64,000 nt of DNA from Actinomyces sp. zg-332 (GCF_011751945.2 NZ_CP064951.1:682001-746000); one strand, 5' to 3'. Counted from the first letter of the stretch, positions 19,371-29,779 are shown. The notes: a model not told the origin generated them from the letters alone. Made by a program: numbers and translations.

Positions 19371-21350
19371 ATGGCTAAGGTTTCAATTCTTGTGCCTATT
19401 TTTAATGTTGAAAAGTATTTGTCAGAGTGCTTGGATAGCTTGCTGAATCAGACTTTAAAAGATATTGAAATTATATGTATAAATGATGGATCGACAGATA
19501 GTTCTAAACAAATTTTAGATGAGTATGCCAAGAAAGATTCACGAATATTTATTATAGATAAAGCTAATTCTGGCTATGGCGACTCTATGAATATTGGTTT
19601 GAAAAAAGCTACAGGTGAATACATCGGTGTAGTCGAATCTGATGACTGGGTAGAACCAACAATGTTTGAAGATATGTATGCTTTGGCAAAAGAACATGAT
19701 GTAGAGGTTGTCAAAGGAAACTATTTTACTTATTACACTAGTGCAGAGAAAAAATATTTAAGCGATCAAAAAATACAACTAGTACTTGAAAATGAAACAA
19801 AAACTGTTATAAATCCGTTACATAATAATCATATTTTTTATCAAAATCCAGCAATATGGGCAGGGCTATATAACCGTAAGTTTTTGCAAGAAAATGGTAT
19901 AGAATTTTTACCGACTCCTGGAGCTTCGTATCAAGACACTGGTTTTAACTTCAAAGTATGGGCTTGTGCTAGTAGAGTTTTTTATACCACGAATGCATAT
20001 TTACACTACCGTAAAGACAATGAAGCATCTTCAGTAAACAGCGTAGCTAAAACTTTCTCAATACAAGAAGAATATGCAGAAATTGAACGTTTTTTGCGTG
20101 AAAAGAACAAATATGAAGACTTAATGCATGTGTACCATAAAGTAAAATTCCAAGGTTACTTTTGGAATATAAATAGGCTTACACCTGCTTTAGCTGAGGA
20201 ATTTATAAATGCTATTAATATTGAGTATAAAAAACATTTAGAAAATGGGGAGCCAATTTATGAATTCTATGATCCAAATACTGCTCGTATCGTAAAAGAA
20301 ATTGTGAGCAATCCAAAACTTTTTATACAAAGAAAATATGCTAAAGAAAAAGCTATAATTTCCATTATTATGCCTGTTCGTGATGCAAATGATTACTTAG
20401 AAAAGGCTATAAATTCAGTTTTATCTCAGACTTTTAAAGAATTTGAGCTAGTTATTATAGACTGTGGTTCAACTGATGGTTCTTTGAGAATAATCGACAA
20501 GTATTTGAGCTTAGATCCAAGAATCAGAATGTTACACTCTAACAATACTATTCCATTATTAGCTAGAAATGATGGAATATTTGAAGCAAATAGTAATTAT
20601 ATTACCTTTATAGACCCTCATGATTACTATGAAAAAGACGCAATAGAAAGTTTATATACATCAATTTTAGAAAATGACGTTGATATAGTAGTGGGACAAA
20701 CTACTCCTGAAAACAATTACAATACAGTTGTATGTGATGAACAAACAATAAATACACAAGATTTATCTATTTGCCGAAAAAGTGGAAAGTACAATATTGA
20801 TTCTTCCATCATTAAGAACTTTAATTACTGTCCATTTGCTAAAATTTATAAGAAAGATATGATTGTTAGAAACGATTCATTCTTTTTCATAGAAGATATT
20901 GAAGATAAGTTTTTTACTTATTTTTATATGCTACTTTCTGAAAAAGTTTATTTCATCGACTCTAGTAGACACATTTACAGCTGCGGATTACATAAAGTAA
21001 GTAATTCTGAAAAAAATATTTTAAAAGATAGTGCTGATAATAGAATAAACATTATCGACAGAGGATTTAAAATACTACAAAATAAAACTTTAATGGATAA
21101 GTATTATAAAACCTTTATAGTTTTTTACAAAGACAATTTTTCAAAGGCACTAGAAGCTGATAGCTCTAAGCGAGCACTGTACAAGTTAGAAACATGGCTG
21201 ATTCAAAATGAAGATAAACTATCCTCTTACGACTTGCCACTATTACAAGAAATATTAGAAGTATTTCCGAAAAATATCAAAAATAGGAGTAAATATAATA
21301 AGTTATATCGTAAAATTATACGCAAATTTATTAGTGTTTTTCAAAAGTAA
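19371..21350 (+). CDS. Tandem family-2 glycosyltransferase
   Basis: A 659-aa protein with two GT-A (GT2) domains in one chain. Domain 1 begins at VSILVPIFNVEKYL with NDGSTD and the metal-binding ESDDW. Domain 2 begins at ISIIMPVRDANDYL with CGSTDGS and DPHDYY. No membrane segment is evident, so it acts at the cytoplasmic membrane face, probably on a cell-wall or capsular polysaccharide; sugar and acceptor are unknown. The start at 19371 is preferred to the ATG at 19359 because GGAG (19361-19364) sits 6 bases before it and overlaps the upstream ATG. It stands between parE and parC and is not part of the usual topoisomerase neighbourhood. Confidence 0.88.
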   Translation: MAKVSILVPIFNVEKYLSECLDSLLNQTLKDIEIICINDGSTDSSKQILDEYAKKDSRIFIIDKANSGYGDSMNIGLKKATGEYIGVVESDDWVEPTMFEDMYALAKEHDVEVVKGNYFTYYTSAEKKYLSDQKIQLVLENETKTVINPLHNNHIFYQNPAIWAGLYNRKFLQENGIEFLPTPGASYQDTGFNFKVWACASRVFYTTNAYLHYRKDNEASSVNSVAKTFSIQEEYAEIERFLREKNKYEDLMHVYHKVKFQGYFWNINRLTPALAEEFINAINIEYKKHLENGEPIYEFYDPNTARIVKEIVSNPKLFIQRKYAKEKAIISIIMPVRDANDYLEKAINSVLSQTFKEFELVIIDCGSTDGSLRIIDKYLSLDPRIRMLHSNNTIPLLARNDGIFEANSNYITFIDPHDYYEKDAIESLYTSILENDVDIVVGQTTPENNYNTVVCDEQTINTQDLSICRKSGKYNIDSSIIKNFNYCPFAKIYKKDMIVRNDSFFFIEDIEDKFFTYFYMLLSEKVYFIDSSRHIYSCGLHKVSNSEKNILKDSADNRINIIDRGFKILQNKTLMDKYYKTFIVFYKDNFSKALEADSSKRALYKLETWLIQNEDKLSSYDLPLLQEILEVFPKNIKNRSKYNKLYRKIIRKFISVFQK

Positions 21351-21532
21351 AAATATGTAGATATATAGAATGTTTATATGTTATGTAATATAACTTTTAT
21401 ACAAAAACTAATAAAAAACTTAATAAAACTAGCGTAAAATGTAGAATGTAGGCTATTTACCGAGCCAATAGTTATAGTAATCTATATTTTGACAAAATGT
21501 CTATATTCTGAAAATATACAAGTAAGAAATAG

Positions 21533-22555
21533 GTGGTGAATACTGATTTTATGTCTTTGCCCGTGGAAAATTTGAATATTACGTGGAAAACGCTAGATAA
21601 TACTAGTGCTAAAAGTCTTCATTCACTTATACATAAAATTGAAGTATGCGATTGTGTAACTTACAACACTGAAGAATATGAAATTCAGGAAATATTTGAG
21701 TCCGAGCAAAAATACTGTATTGGTGGCTTTACTCCTGATAATGAACTAATTGCTTATGCAGTAATAAAGACTACTTTAGATAAAAAAACTGTTCACTGTT
21801 TAGGTGGAGTAGACCCACAGTACCGTGGAATAGGAATTGGTACGTATTTGCTGTCTACGTACGAACAAATAACCGTAGAAATGTTAAAAGATGACTTTGA
21901 TAAAAATAATAAAGTTAAGTTTTTGAACCACAATCCTAAAAAAGAGGGCTATGTTGTAGTAGAAATAAATGATACGAAAAAGGAATTGAAACTAAAATTA
22001 GATGAATTAGGATTTCTTCCTAAAAATAGATTCTACGAGTTACGTAAAAAAATAGATAAGCCTTATAAACACATACTGTTGCCAACATATAAAAAGATAG
22101 TAGACTGGCAAGAAAATTTAGAAGAATTAGTGAGAAAAACTAATAATAATATTGGCGAACAATACCTAAATTTACCAACTTTAGATATCCAGCAATGGCA
22201 ATATTATATGCGTAACGCTAATAAAAAATGGTGTAAAATACTTTTAGATAAGTCGACGGACAGAAGTAAAATCATAGGATATATAGTTTCTTCTAAATAT
22301 GAGCAAGACTGGAAAGTGTTAAATCATAAAGAAGCTTATATTGATTTGATTACAGTTATACCTAAAAAAGAACAGAGTATTTTGGTAAAAGCTTTGATAC
22401 AATCTTACATAAATACTTGTATTGATGATGGCTTAGATTACGTAGCTATAGGCTTAGAACCTGACAAGCAACCAGAACTGTACAATATATTAATGGAAAT
22501 GGGATTTGAAGTATCTAATTCATCTACAGAATACGTAAAGTCGATACAAATCTAA
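21533..22555 (+). CDS. Tandem GNAT-family acetyltransferase
   Basis: A protein of up to 340 aa with two GNAT-like halves. The first half has the acetyl-CoA binding motif A, VDPQYRGIGIGTYLL (R/Q-x-x-G-x-G). The second half has strands LITVIPKKEQ and helix LVKALIQSYINT but lacks a clear R-x-x-G-x-G/A, so it may not bind CoA. Mycothiol synthase MshD has the same two-domain plan, but I see no specific MshD motif, so only the fold is called. The start is unsure: GTG at 21533 or 21536 or ATG at 21551 are possible, none with an ideal ribosome site. Confidence 0.7.
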   Translation: MVNTDFMSLPVENLNITWKTLDNTSAKSLHSLIHKIEVCDCVTYNTEEYEIQEIFESEQKYCIGGFTPDNELIAYAVIKTTLDKKTVHCLGGVDPQYRGIGIGTYLLSTYEQITVEMLKDDFDKNNKVKFLNHNPKKEGYVVVEINDTKKELKLKLDELGFLPKNRFYELRKKIDKPYKHILLPTYKKIVDWQENLEELVRKTNNNIGEQYLNLPTLDIQQWQYYMRNANKKWCKILLDKSTDRSKIIGYIVSSKYEQDWKVLNHKEAYIDLITVIPKKEQSILVKALIQSYINTCIDDGLDYVAIGLEPDKQPELYNILMEMGFEVSNSSTEYVKSIQI

Positions 22556-22669
22556 GTAGCAATATAAAACAACCACTACAGTTAAAATCGTATAGTCATA
22601 CTATATTGCTAAAACCATCTATGTTCGACAAAGTACATACTAAAGTTGTAAGTCTATAAGAACTCTTTA

Positions 22670-25111
22670 TTACTTGCCTATTATTTCGATATTTTTATCT
22701 ACTTTAACTCCTGATGCATCACGACGAGTATCAATATCAGGTAGGCGTATAGGTAAAAATTCTTTAGATAAAGCACGACCAGTACCTACACCAACCCAAG
22801 CAAGTTTCAAGAAATCTTCACCTTTTAAGAATTTATGAACACGAACACCTTGTCCAGCACGATTTTTTATAGGAAAAGCGTTGAAAGGTGAAGTTTTAAC
22901 ACCCATCTGATCAGTTCCAGGTAAAGCATTGTCACAAGCAGCTACTGTAATTACATTAGCATTATCAATTTCATCTTCAGGAATAATACCAGTAGCTATA
23001 ACATAGGCTCCATCACGTAAACTCATACCAGCAACACCACGTGATACTCGTCCCTGAGGTCTAATCTTTGATAACTCTAAACGCAACAGCTGTGCGTCAC
23101 TTGATATTATTGCTATTTGTGAGCTGTCATCACCATAGTCAACGCTTACCACTTCATCATATTTTTCTAAAATAATAATTTCAAATTCTTCTTTATTTTC
23201 TAAAAACTCAGGGCGCATACGTTTTATAACGCCACTCTTGGTAACTATACATAAAGGACTGGAATCATCGCTAAGATTTACCAAGCCAATAACTTTTCTA
23301 TCAGTTTCAAGTAGCTTAGAAGCTTCAGTTGCCCCATTGAAAGATATAGGACCTTCAACTCTAGGAAGAGCAACTAAATCTACAATCTCAACTTTATGTA
23401 AAATACCGTCATCAGTTACTAAACCGACAACAGAACGCGTTGTTGAAGAAATAGTATGTGTTATAGCATCATTACTAGCTCTGTCAGTGCCACAGTATAT
23501 TTCTTCCTCACCATTTACACGGGCAATTAGTCCAGAGGCTGATAAAACTACTTTACAAGGCTCGTCCTCAATCATAAGAGGAATAGTATTCTTAGAAGAA
23601 GTACTAAGTAGAGGCTGAGCATTATTTTCAGCTCCCGATTCGCTTATTAACACTGTACGCCTAGGATTTCCTAGCTTAGTAGATATTTCTTCTAGTTCTG
23701 ACTGTACTAGTTTAATTAGCAACAAATTATTGTCTAGTAAGCTCTGTAAGTATGCTATAGCTTCCAGCAAATCTTTCTTTTCGTTCTCAAGCTCTATACG
23801 TGAAAACTTAGTTAATCTGCGAAGTTTTAGCTCTAAGATATATTCAGCTTGAATATCAGTTAAATTGAAAGTATCAATAAGTGTTGCTTTTGCACTAGCA
23901 GCGTCATCACTTTCACGAATTATACTTATAACTTTGTCAATATCTAAAATAGCGATTAACAAACCATCAACTAAATGTAAACGCTCTTGTTTTTTATTCA
24001 AACGGAAAATAGTGCGTTTGCGTACAACATCAACTCTATGTTCAATAAATACCTGCAATAAGTCTTTAAGCCCTAGAACTTTAGGAGCTCCATTTACTAA
24101 GCAAACAGTATTTATGGAAAAAGTTTCTTCCATAGGCGTGTACTTGAAAAGTGATGCTAAAACAGCTTGAGGATTAAAACCATTTTTTAGCTCAATTACT
24201 AAGCGTAAACCATGTTCCCTGTCTGTTAAGTTATTTACAGCTGAAATACCTTGTAATTTTCTTGAAGAAACAGCGTCTTTAATTTTTTCAATTACGCGTT
24301 CAGGACCAACCATATATGGCAATTGATCTACAACAATTGCTTGTTTTCTAGCACTTATACGTTCTATTTTAGCATTGGCTCTTATTTTGAAAGATCCTCG
24401 TCCTGACTCATAAGCTTGCTTTACACCGTCAAGACCTACTATAACTCCACCCTCTGGTAAATCAGGTCCAGGAATAAAACGCATTAATTCATCAACAGTT
24501 GCATCAGGATTATCTAATAAATAAATACAAGCATTAATAGATTCAGTTAGATTATGTGGAGCAATATTAGTTGCCATACCAACAGCGATACCACTAGCAC
24601 CATTTACAAGCAGATTAGGAAAAGCGGCAGGCAAAACTTCAGGTTGCATATAGCGGTTATCGTAGTTTGGTACGAAATCAACTACTTCTTCGTCTAAGTT
24701 GTTTGTAAGTTCTAGTGCTGAGGAAGCTAATCTAGCTTCTGTGTAACGGTAAGCAGCAGGACCATCATCTAGAGTACCAAAGTTACCATGTCCGTCAACT
24801 AGTGGTAGGCGTAGTGAAAATGGTTGAGCCATTCTCACCAAAGCATCGTAAATAGCACTGTCACCGTGAGGGTGCAACTTACCCATCACGTCACCGACAA
24901 TACCAGCAGATTTTACATGACCTCTATCAGGTAGAAGTCCCATTTGTTTCATTTGGAATAGAATTCTTCTTTGGACAGGTTTCAAACCGTCTCTAGCATC
25001 AGGCAGAGCTCTAGAATATATGACAGAATAAGCATATTCGAGAAAAGATGTTTCCATCTCATCACAAACATTAATATCAATAATATTTTCTTTTATTTTT
25101 TCTGTAGACAT
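22670..25111 (-). CDS. parC: DNA topoisomerase IV subunit A (ParC)
   Basis: An 813-aa DNA cleavage subunit. The winged-helix region has [10 protein letters not shown] with Ser85 and Asp89, the unmutated quinolone-determining residues. The catalytic Tyr123 lies in YRYTEARL. The C-terminal half holds six beta-pinwheel repeats. The place of the GyrA box reads [10 protein letters not shown] instead of QRRGGKG, which fits topoisomerase IV, which decatenates rather than wraps DNA. It converges with the GNAT gene and is divergent from the phosphodiesterase gene. The partner ParE is encoded 3.4 kb away on the other strand. Confidence 0.92.
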   Translation of the reverse strand: MSTEKIKENIIDINVCDEMETSFLEYAYSVIYSRALPDARDGLKPVQRRILFQMKQMGLLPDRGHVKSAGIVGDVMGKLHPHGDSAIYDALVRMAQPFSLRLPLVDGHGNFGTLDDGPAAYRYTEARLASSALELTNNLDEEVVDFVPNYDNRYMQPEVLPAAFPNLLVNGASGIAVGMATNIAPHNLTESINACIYLLDNPDATVDELMRFIPGPDLPEGGVIVGLDGVKQAYESGRGSFKIRANAKIERISARKQAIVVDQLPYMVGPERVIEKIKDAVSSRKLQGISAVNNLTDREHGLRLVIELKNGFNPQAVLASLFKYTPMEETFSINTVCLVNGAPKVLGLKDLLQVFIEHRVDVVRKRTIFRLNKKQERLHLVDGLLIAILDIDKVISIIRESDDAASAKATLIDTFNLTDIQAEYILELKLRRLTKFSRIELENEKKDLLEAIAYLQSLLDNNLLLIKLVQSELEEISTKLGNPRRTVLISESGAENNAQPLLSTSSKNTIPLMIEDEPCKVVLSASGLIARVNGEEEIYCGTDRASNDAITHTISSTTRSVVGLVTDDGILHKVEIVDLVALPRVEGPISFNGATEASKLLETDRKVIGLVNLSDDSSPLCIVTKSGVIKRMRPEFLENKEEFEIIILEKYDEVVSVDYGDDSSQIAIISSDAQLLRLELSKIRPQGRVSRGVAGMSLRDGAYVIATGIIPEDEIDNANVITVAACDNALPGTDQMGVKTSPFNAFPIKNRAGQGVRVHKFLKGEDFLKLAWVGVGTGRALSKEFLPIRLPDIDTRRDASGVKVDKNIEIIGK

Positions 25112-25179
25112 AAAGACAAAAACCTATTCTGGACGTAAAATCTTATCTAGAAACTATTCTAATACGGGAAAACGAAAAA

Positions 25180-26334
25180 ATGACTATTTTTGAGCATATA
25201 GATGTAGAAAAAGATTATAAAAATATATTAATTACTGAAATTTTTGAGAATGTATTGAAAGTAACTAATATTATAAAACAATCTGATAATACGTTTTTGC
25301 CTGTTTTAGATAACATAAAAGATAAAAATATTAATAAAACTGTAATTGTTTTGGCTGATGGACTAGGGGCTAAACTTTTAAAATCTAAACAGTCGTATGC
25401 GCCTTTTTTGAGAAAACAAGAAGCACAAATACTTAAAACTTGTTTACCTTCAACTACAGTAAGTGCCATTACTGCTTTTACGACAGGTAAATTGCCTTCT
25501 GAAACAAACATGCTTGGGTGGAGTATAATAAATCCTGAAAATAGTAAGCTTTTAAAACTTTTGAGTTTTGAGGGGTACAACGGTGATCCTTCTGTTTTTC
25601 AGAAATCTAAGACTTGGTTTGAAAAACTCGCTGAAGAAAATGTACAATCTTATTATGTAGGGCTAGAAAAATTTGAGAATTCTGGTTTTACTCGAGCAAG
25701 TTTTAAAGGTAGCATTTTTCTTCCTGTAAAAGATGAAGAGTTTTTCATTGAAGAGACCGTGAAATTGAATAAAAAAGGTGAAAAAGTAATTTATTTACAT
25801 TGGAAAGAAATTGATTACTTATCCCACAAATTAGGTACAAATAACTATGACTTAGAGCTAGCTATTGAGGGCTTTGATGCATTTATAAAACACCTATACT
25901 CAAAGCTAGATTCTAATACGCTGCTAGTAGTTTTAGCTGACCATGGGACAGTAAATGTCCAAGAAAAAGACCGCATATACATTGATACATTTAGCAAATA
26001 TGACTTTATAGAAAATATTGCTGGTGAAGGACGTTCTTTACATATTCATCTAAAAAAGAGTGTTGATAAAAAAGCTTTTATTGCTGATTTGCAGGAGTTT
26101 TTAGGTGAAACAACGTACATACTTTCGAAAGAAAACTCTTTTATAAATGGGGAAAAAATTTTTGAAGATACTGCTTGGGAAATCTTGGGAGATATTGTAC
26201 TTTTCCCTAAGGAAAACTACTTATTATGTGATAGAAATACTCAACCTGAAACGATGATAAATTTAAAAGGAGTACACGGCTCCATAACTAACGACGAAGT
26301 TTTAATTCCTTGTATCTATATGATAAAAAGCTAA
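25180..26334 (+). CDS. Alkaline-phosphatase-fold phosphodiesterase
   Basis: A 384-aa member of the type I phosphodiesterase/nucleotide pyrophosphatase (alkaline phosphatase) superfamily. LADGLG near residue 63 gives the first metal Asp, CLPSTTVSAIT carries the nucleophilic Thr/Ser, HWKEIDYLSHKLG gives Asp and His ligands, and VLADHGTVN gives the last Asp-His pair. No signal peptide is present, so it appears to be cytoplasmic. Related genes sit beside sepH in many actinobacteria. The natural substrate is unknown; annotations such as nucleotide pyrophosphatase are by fold only. Confidence 0.82.
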   Translation: MTIFEHIDVEKDYKNILITEIFENVLKVTNIIKQSDNTFLPVLDNIKDKNINKTVIVLADGLGAKLLKSKQSYAPFLRKQEAQILKTCLPSTTVSAITAFTTGKLPSETNMLGWSIINPENSKLLKLLSFEGYNGDPSVFQKSKTWFEKLAEENVQSYYVGLEKFENSGFTRASFKGSIFLPVKDEEFFIEETVKLNKKGEKVIYLHWKEIDYLSHKLGTNNYDLELAIEGFDAFIKHLYSKLDSNTLLVVLADHGTVNVQEKDRIYIDTFSKYDFIENIAGEGRSLHIHLKKSVDKKAFIADLQEFLGETTYILSKENSFINGEKIFEDTAWEILGDIVLFPKENYLLCDRNTQPETMINLKGVHGSITNDEVLIPCIYMIKS

Positions 26335-26473
26335 CTTATTTGAAAAATAGTATCAAAATATTCACTAAAACTTTATCTATAGAATATAAAATGGCTTTTT
26401 AAAACGTTGTTAATACTTATTTAATAAAAAAGTAATGAAAATTTTATTTATATCTATATGTATTATCTGGAAT

Positions 26474-26508
26474 AAAAAATTATGCCTAGTAACAAATTAA
26501 GGTACTAG
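26474..26508 (-). terminator. Probable terminator of sepH
   Basis: CTAGTA (26486-26491) pairs with TACTAG (26503-26508). Read on the minus strand, the stem is followed by GCATAATTTTTTATTC, which gives a T tract. A second short hairpin (TCCCTT-TAT-AAGGGA, 26532-26546) lies right at the stop codon. Confidence 0.5.
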
Positions 26509-26546
26509 ACATAACTCAAAGATAACTTTATTCCCTTTATAAGGGA

Positions 26547-27557
26547 CTATTTGATTTTTCCTCCGAAAACAATTTCATCCCAAGTTGGCACAGATTGACG
26601 CTTATTGGTTTTCTTAGCCACAGGCTTAGGAGTTTGTATAGGAGCTTCCTCTTCTTGAATTACTGGTAAAGATAGCTGTGTTTCTTCTAATTCGTCATCG
26701 GATACAGAACTAGTACTTTCTTGGTTAGTAACTGCAGAAAAATCTCCGAACAAAGTGGAGTCAACTTTATCAGTATTACCAGTAATGCTCGAAATAGCGA
26801 TAACGTTATCCACATCAGATGTTACGCTTTGTGGCAGTGATACAGAGTTGTCATCACCATAAATGTCAGCATTTTGTCTTGTTCCACGCACTGCTGATAA
26901 TTGGTCAAGTAACTCATCAATGTTTTCAACTTGCTGAGGCTCTTGTAAATCTTCAGGCTTAGTTATAGGAACTACTATATCTGGAATAGTAGGAGGCATA
27001 GCTGTTTCGGTCAACCAATGTGCCTCTTCATCAATTGCATATATTCCATTTCCAGTTTCACTCATAGACCAGTGAGCTTGGCGTTCAGTCGTTCCCTGTA
27101 CAAAAGTCAAAACTATTTCCCAAGGTTCGTCATTTTTCTTGATTGCTGTCCACTCCATAAAATTAGGATCTACACCACGAGCAGCAAGCCTATCAATAAC
27201 AATATCGCCAAGTAGTGGAGAATCAGGATCACCGTTTACACGGCAAGAAAGAGCTCTTTCAGCAGCCCAAGTTCTTTCAGCAATAATAGGACGTTCATAT
27301 TTACGCAAGCGGTCAATTGAAATGTCATACGTCATAGCTATTTCTTCTACAGATGCTCCAGCACGTATCAAAACTTGTATATCTTTGACACTAAGTGAAG
27401 AATTAGCAGCATGAATTGCTTCTAAATGTGGACGATCTTTACGTACAGCAGCACGCAAAGCATCATTAATCAGCAAAGTGTAACGTGAACCATCTTCAGC
27501 GGTTAAAACAAGATAGTTTCCATCACTGTGTAACCCTAGTAATTCTAGTTCAAGCAC
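26547..27557 (-). CDS. sepH: Septation protein SepH (DUF3071)
   Basis: A 336-aa actinobacterial cell-division protein. The N-terminal domain (about 1-170) is the conserved DUF3071 part. It starts MLELELLGLHSDGNYLVL and includes the helix-turn-helix-like IRAGASVEEIAMTYDISIDRLRKYERPI. A variable acidic linker follows, and the end carries the conserved SVPTWDEIVFG motif. In Streptomyces and mycobacteria SepH binds FtsZ and promotes filament assembly. It is divergent from the DUF4193 gene, as in other actinobacteria. This is one of the best taxonomic markers in the window. Confidence 0.93.
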   Translation of the reverse strand: MLELELLGLHSDGNYLVLTAEDGSRYTLLINDALRAAVRKDRPHLEAIHAANSSLSVKDIQVLIRAGASVEEIAMTYDISIDRLRKYERPIIAERTWAAERALSCRVNGDPDSPLLGDIVIDRLAARGVDPNFMEWTAIKKNDEPWEIVLTFVQGTTERQAHWSMSETGNGIYAIDEEAHWLTETAMPPTIPDIVVPITKPEDLQEPQQVENIDELLDQLSAVRGTRQNADIYGDDNSVSLPQSVTSDVDNVIAISSITGNTDKVDSTLFGDFSAVTNQESTSSVSDDELEETQLSLPVIQEEEAPIQTPKPVAKKTNKRQSVPTWDEIVFGGKIK

Positions 27558-27721
27558 ACTTCCTCCTATGTGTAATAGCCATTACGTAAGTATTAACTTA
27601 TACTATATGCTACATCATATCTATATAAAATACATGAAATACAAATAAAAGATAGATTTTTTAATTTAATAATGTTATTATCCAACCGCAAATAAATTAT
27701 TTTTGACTCGAAAGGGTATCT

Positions 27722-28021
27722 ATGGCTAAAGATTACGATACGCCTCGCAAAGCGGACGATGATGTGCAAGAAGATTCTTTTGAGGAACTACAATCACGTC
27801 GTCAGAACGTTAGCACTTCTTCATTAGAAGATGATGAAACTGAAGTTGCTGATAGCTACGAGCTACCAGGTGCTGACCTTTCTGGTGAAGAACTATCTGT
27901 TCGTGTTTTGCCTAAACAAGACGATGAGTTTACATGCTCTGTTTGCTACCTAGTTCACCATGTATCTCAGATGTCACATGAAGAAGATGGGCAACCTGTT
28001 TGCTCTGACTGTGCCTTCTAA
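27722..28021 (+). CDS. DUF4193 zinc-ribbon-like protein
   Basis: A 99-aa protein found widely in Actinomycetota. The N-terminal ~60 residues are acidic and probably disordered. The C-terminus carries two CxxC pairs, Cys72/Cys75 (CSVC) and Cys94/Cys97 (CSDC), separated by LVHH and a short acidic loop, which would bind one zinc ion. Function is unknown, although the family is linked by gene order to the dut/DUF3710 cluster. GAAAGGG precedes the ATG. It heads the run DUF4193-DUF3710-OB-fold-DUF3159. Confidence 0.92.
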   Translation: MAKDYDTPRKADDDVQEDSFEELQSRRQNVSTSSLEDDETEVADSYELPGADLSGEELSVRVLPKQDDEFTCSVCYLVHHVSQMSHEEDGQPVCSDCAF

Positions 28022-28038
28022 AAGAGTAAGGATAAAAT

Positions 28039-28728
28039 ATGGGAATCTTCGATCGCTTCAAGAAAAACAAAATAGAAGATCTCGACGTGCAAATCAAAGA
28101 AGATTTTAAGATAAAAGATAATTCTGATGTAGAAAAAGAAGTTGAGCAATTCGAACAAGTCGAGAACAATGTTATACACGGCCCATATGATATTTCTCAA
28201 GCACACGAAAAAAATAAGTATTTGAATATGGGAGCTTTAAGGATTCCCGCTATTCCTGATATGCAGGTAATTCCTGATCCGTCACCTCAAGAAGGCTACT
28301 ATACGAGCGTAACTTTAGTACTTGAAGAATCTGCTTTGAATTTGATGGTACTTAGTGATAGTAAATCTGGTGGACTTTGGGCAGAACTATTAGAATTATT
28401 GTCAGAAGATTTTAATAGTCAGTCTGCAAATCCTATTGAAACAGCTGGACGCTACGGTAGAGAAATAGTTGCGACTGTAACTGCTTCTACTCCTGATGGT
28501 CGTAAAGGTACTGAAAAGATGCGTTTCATAGGTGTAGAAGGTCCTAGATGGGTTTTACGAGCAATTGTTACTGGTAAAGCAATGCATGATGAAGAAACCG
28601 AAAAAATAATTGAAAACGTATTTGAAAAAGTAATAGTTGATCGTGGTGAAAATCCAATTCCTCCTGGCGAAATATTACTTTTAGATTTGCCTGAAGAATT
28701 ACCAGAAATGCTACAAGAAAAAGAATAA
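28039..28728 (+). CDS. DUF3710 family protein
   Basis: A 229-aa conserved actinobacterial protein of unknown function. The N-terminus is highly charged (MGIFDRFKKNK, then an acidic stretch), followed by the family core: GPYDISQAHE, MGALRIPAIPDMQV, LSDSKSGGLWAELLELL, and TPDGRKGTEKMRFIGVEGPRWVLR. No membrane segment. It starts 17 bases after DUF4193. In mycobacteria and many relatives a DUF3093 gene and dut lie between these two; both are missing here. The OB-fold gene follows 2 bases later, so they are cotranscribed. Confidence 0.9.
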   Translation: MGIFDRFKKNKIEDLDVQIKEDFKIKDNSDVEKEVEQFEQVENNVIHGPYDISQAHEKNKYLNMGALRIPAIPDMQVIPDPSPQEGYYTSVTLVLEESALNLMVLSDSKSGGLWAELLELLSEDFNSQSANPIETAGRYGREIVATVTASTPDGRKGTEKMRFIGVEGPRWVLRAIVTGKAMHDEETEKIIENVFEKVIVDRGENPIPPGEILLLDLPEELPEMLQEKE

Positions 28729-28730
28729 AA

Positions 28731-29105
28731 ATGTTTCTCAAAGACTTCTTACTCAACTTACTTCGTACTAATAGGGAAGATATTGTTGCTATTGAAGAAA
28801 AAGAAGTGACATCAAAGTTGGGATTAACCTCCATCATCGATGTAAAAGAACGAGAAGAAGTAAAAGTTGGGGGAGTCTTAGAAGCAATTACTTACCATCC
28901 GTCCTCTTCGTCTTCAGCGTTAGGGGTTGGTGCTACTTTATATGATGGTACTTCTTCTATTGATATCATGTGGTTAGGTCGTAAAAAGATTCCTGGTATT
29001 GTAGTTGGAGTGCACATAATAGTTGAAGGTAGAGTTGTTAAGCAAAATGGTCGCTTAGCGATTATGAATCCTATATATGAGATTGTTTCAGACACTATTT
29101 TATAA
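28731..29105 (+). CDS. OB-fold nucleic-acid-binding domain protein
   Basis: A 124-aa protein. After a short N-terminal helix there is one OB-fold: VKVGGVLEAITYHP, a strand-turn TLYDGTSSIDIMWLGR, and GVHIIVEGRVVKQNGRLAIMNPIYEIV. This pattern resembles the RecG wedge or tRNA-anticodon OB domains, but the protein has no other domain. It is conserved at this place in actinobacterial genomes (Rv2694c-type), usually beside DUF3159 and TrkA genes. Function is not established. Confidence 0.85.
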   Translation: MFLKDFLLNLLRTNREDIVAIEEKEVTSKLGLTSIIDVKEREEVKVGGVLEAITYHPSSSSSALGVGATLYDGTSSIDIMWLGRKKIPGIVVGVHIIVEGRVVKQNGRLAIMNPIYEIVSDTIL

Positions 29106-29137
29106 GCGTGTAACAAAAACTGGAGAAAAGAAGTTTG

Positions 29138-29779
29138 ATGGAAAATAAAGATGAGTTAATAAAAACTAAGTTCGCTTCTCAGATATTAGATGATAATTTC
29201 TCTTTTATGCAAGCAAGCGGCGGTTTGCTAGGTATACTGGGATCAGTACTGCCTAGTCTCATCTTTGTTATAGCTTATCTTATATTACATACTTTTTTAC
29301 TTCCTATAGTCTTTGCAGTATCTTCCAGTATAGTTTTGGGTGCCTTGAGTTTTATGTACAAGAAACCTATTTCTCAGATATTTTTTGGGATAATTGGTGT
29401 TGTAATTTGTAGTTGGTGGGTTTATCAAACAGGGCGTGCTGAAAACTTTTTTGTATTAGGTCTTATAACAAATGCTGTTTATTTGTTCGTAATGCTAGTT
29501 AGTATTTTAGTGCGTATACCTTTGATTGGCTTATTGGTTGAACTGATCTCTTCTAGCCCTCTTTTGTGGAGAAAAAATCCACGTAAGTATAGCGTATATC
29601 GAAACGTAACATGGGTATGGGTAGGAATGTTTGCGCTTAGATTAGGGGTAAAATTACCTCTATATTTATCTGAAAACGTTGCTTGGCTTGCAACTGCTCA
29701 TATAATTTTATCTGTGCCTTTATACGTTTTGGTTGTATACATTTCTTGGGTAATGATAAAGCCTATTTTGAAACTCTAA
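29138..29779 (+). CDS. DUF3159 integral membrane protein
   Basis: A 213-aa membrane protein with about five to six hydrophobic helices, first near residue 30 (GILGSVLPSLIFVIAYLIL) and last near the C-terminus (IILSVPLYVLVVYISWVMI). SVYRNVTWVWVGMFALRLG is the family's conserved core. The ATG at 29138 is taken; a TTG one codon earlier is equally in frame, and GGAG lies 9-12 bases upstream. DUF3159 proteins are actinobacterial and usually sit next to the OB-fold and TrkA genes, suggesting a role connected with ion transport, not proven. Confidence 0.85.
   Translation: MENKDELIKTKFASQILDDNFSFMQASGGLLGILGSVLPSLIFVIAYLILHTFLLPIVFAVSSSIVLGALSFMYKKPISQIFFGIIGVVICSWWVYQTGRAENFFVLGLITNAVYLFVMLVSILVRIPLIGLLVELISSSPLLWRKNPRKYSVYRNVTWVWVGMFALRLGVKLPLYLSENVAWLATAHIILSVPLYVLVVYISWVMIKPILKL

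Noticed and set aside
21533-22555. Mycothiol synthase MshD
   Set aside because: The two-GNAT plan agrees, but no MshD-specific motif was seen and no other mycothiol gene is in the window, so only the GNAT fold is reported.
22591-22605. Hairpin TATAGT-CAT-ACTATA between GNAT and parC genes
   Set aside because: Pure AT-type stem with 3-base loop and no T tail; expected by chance here.
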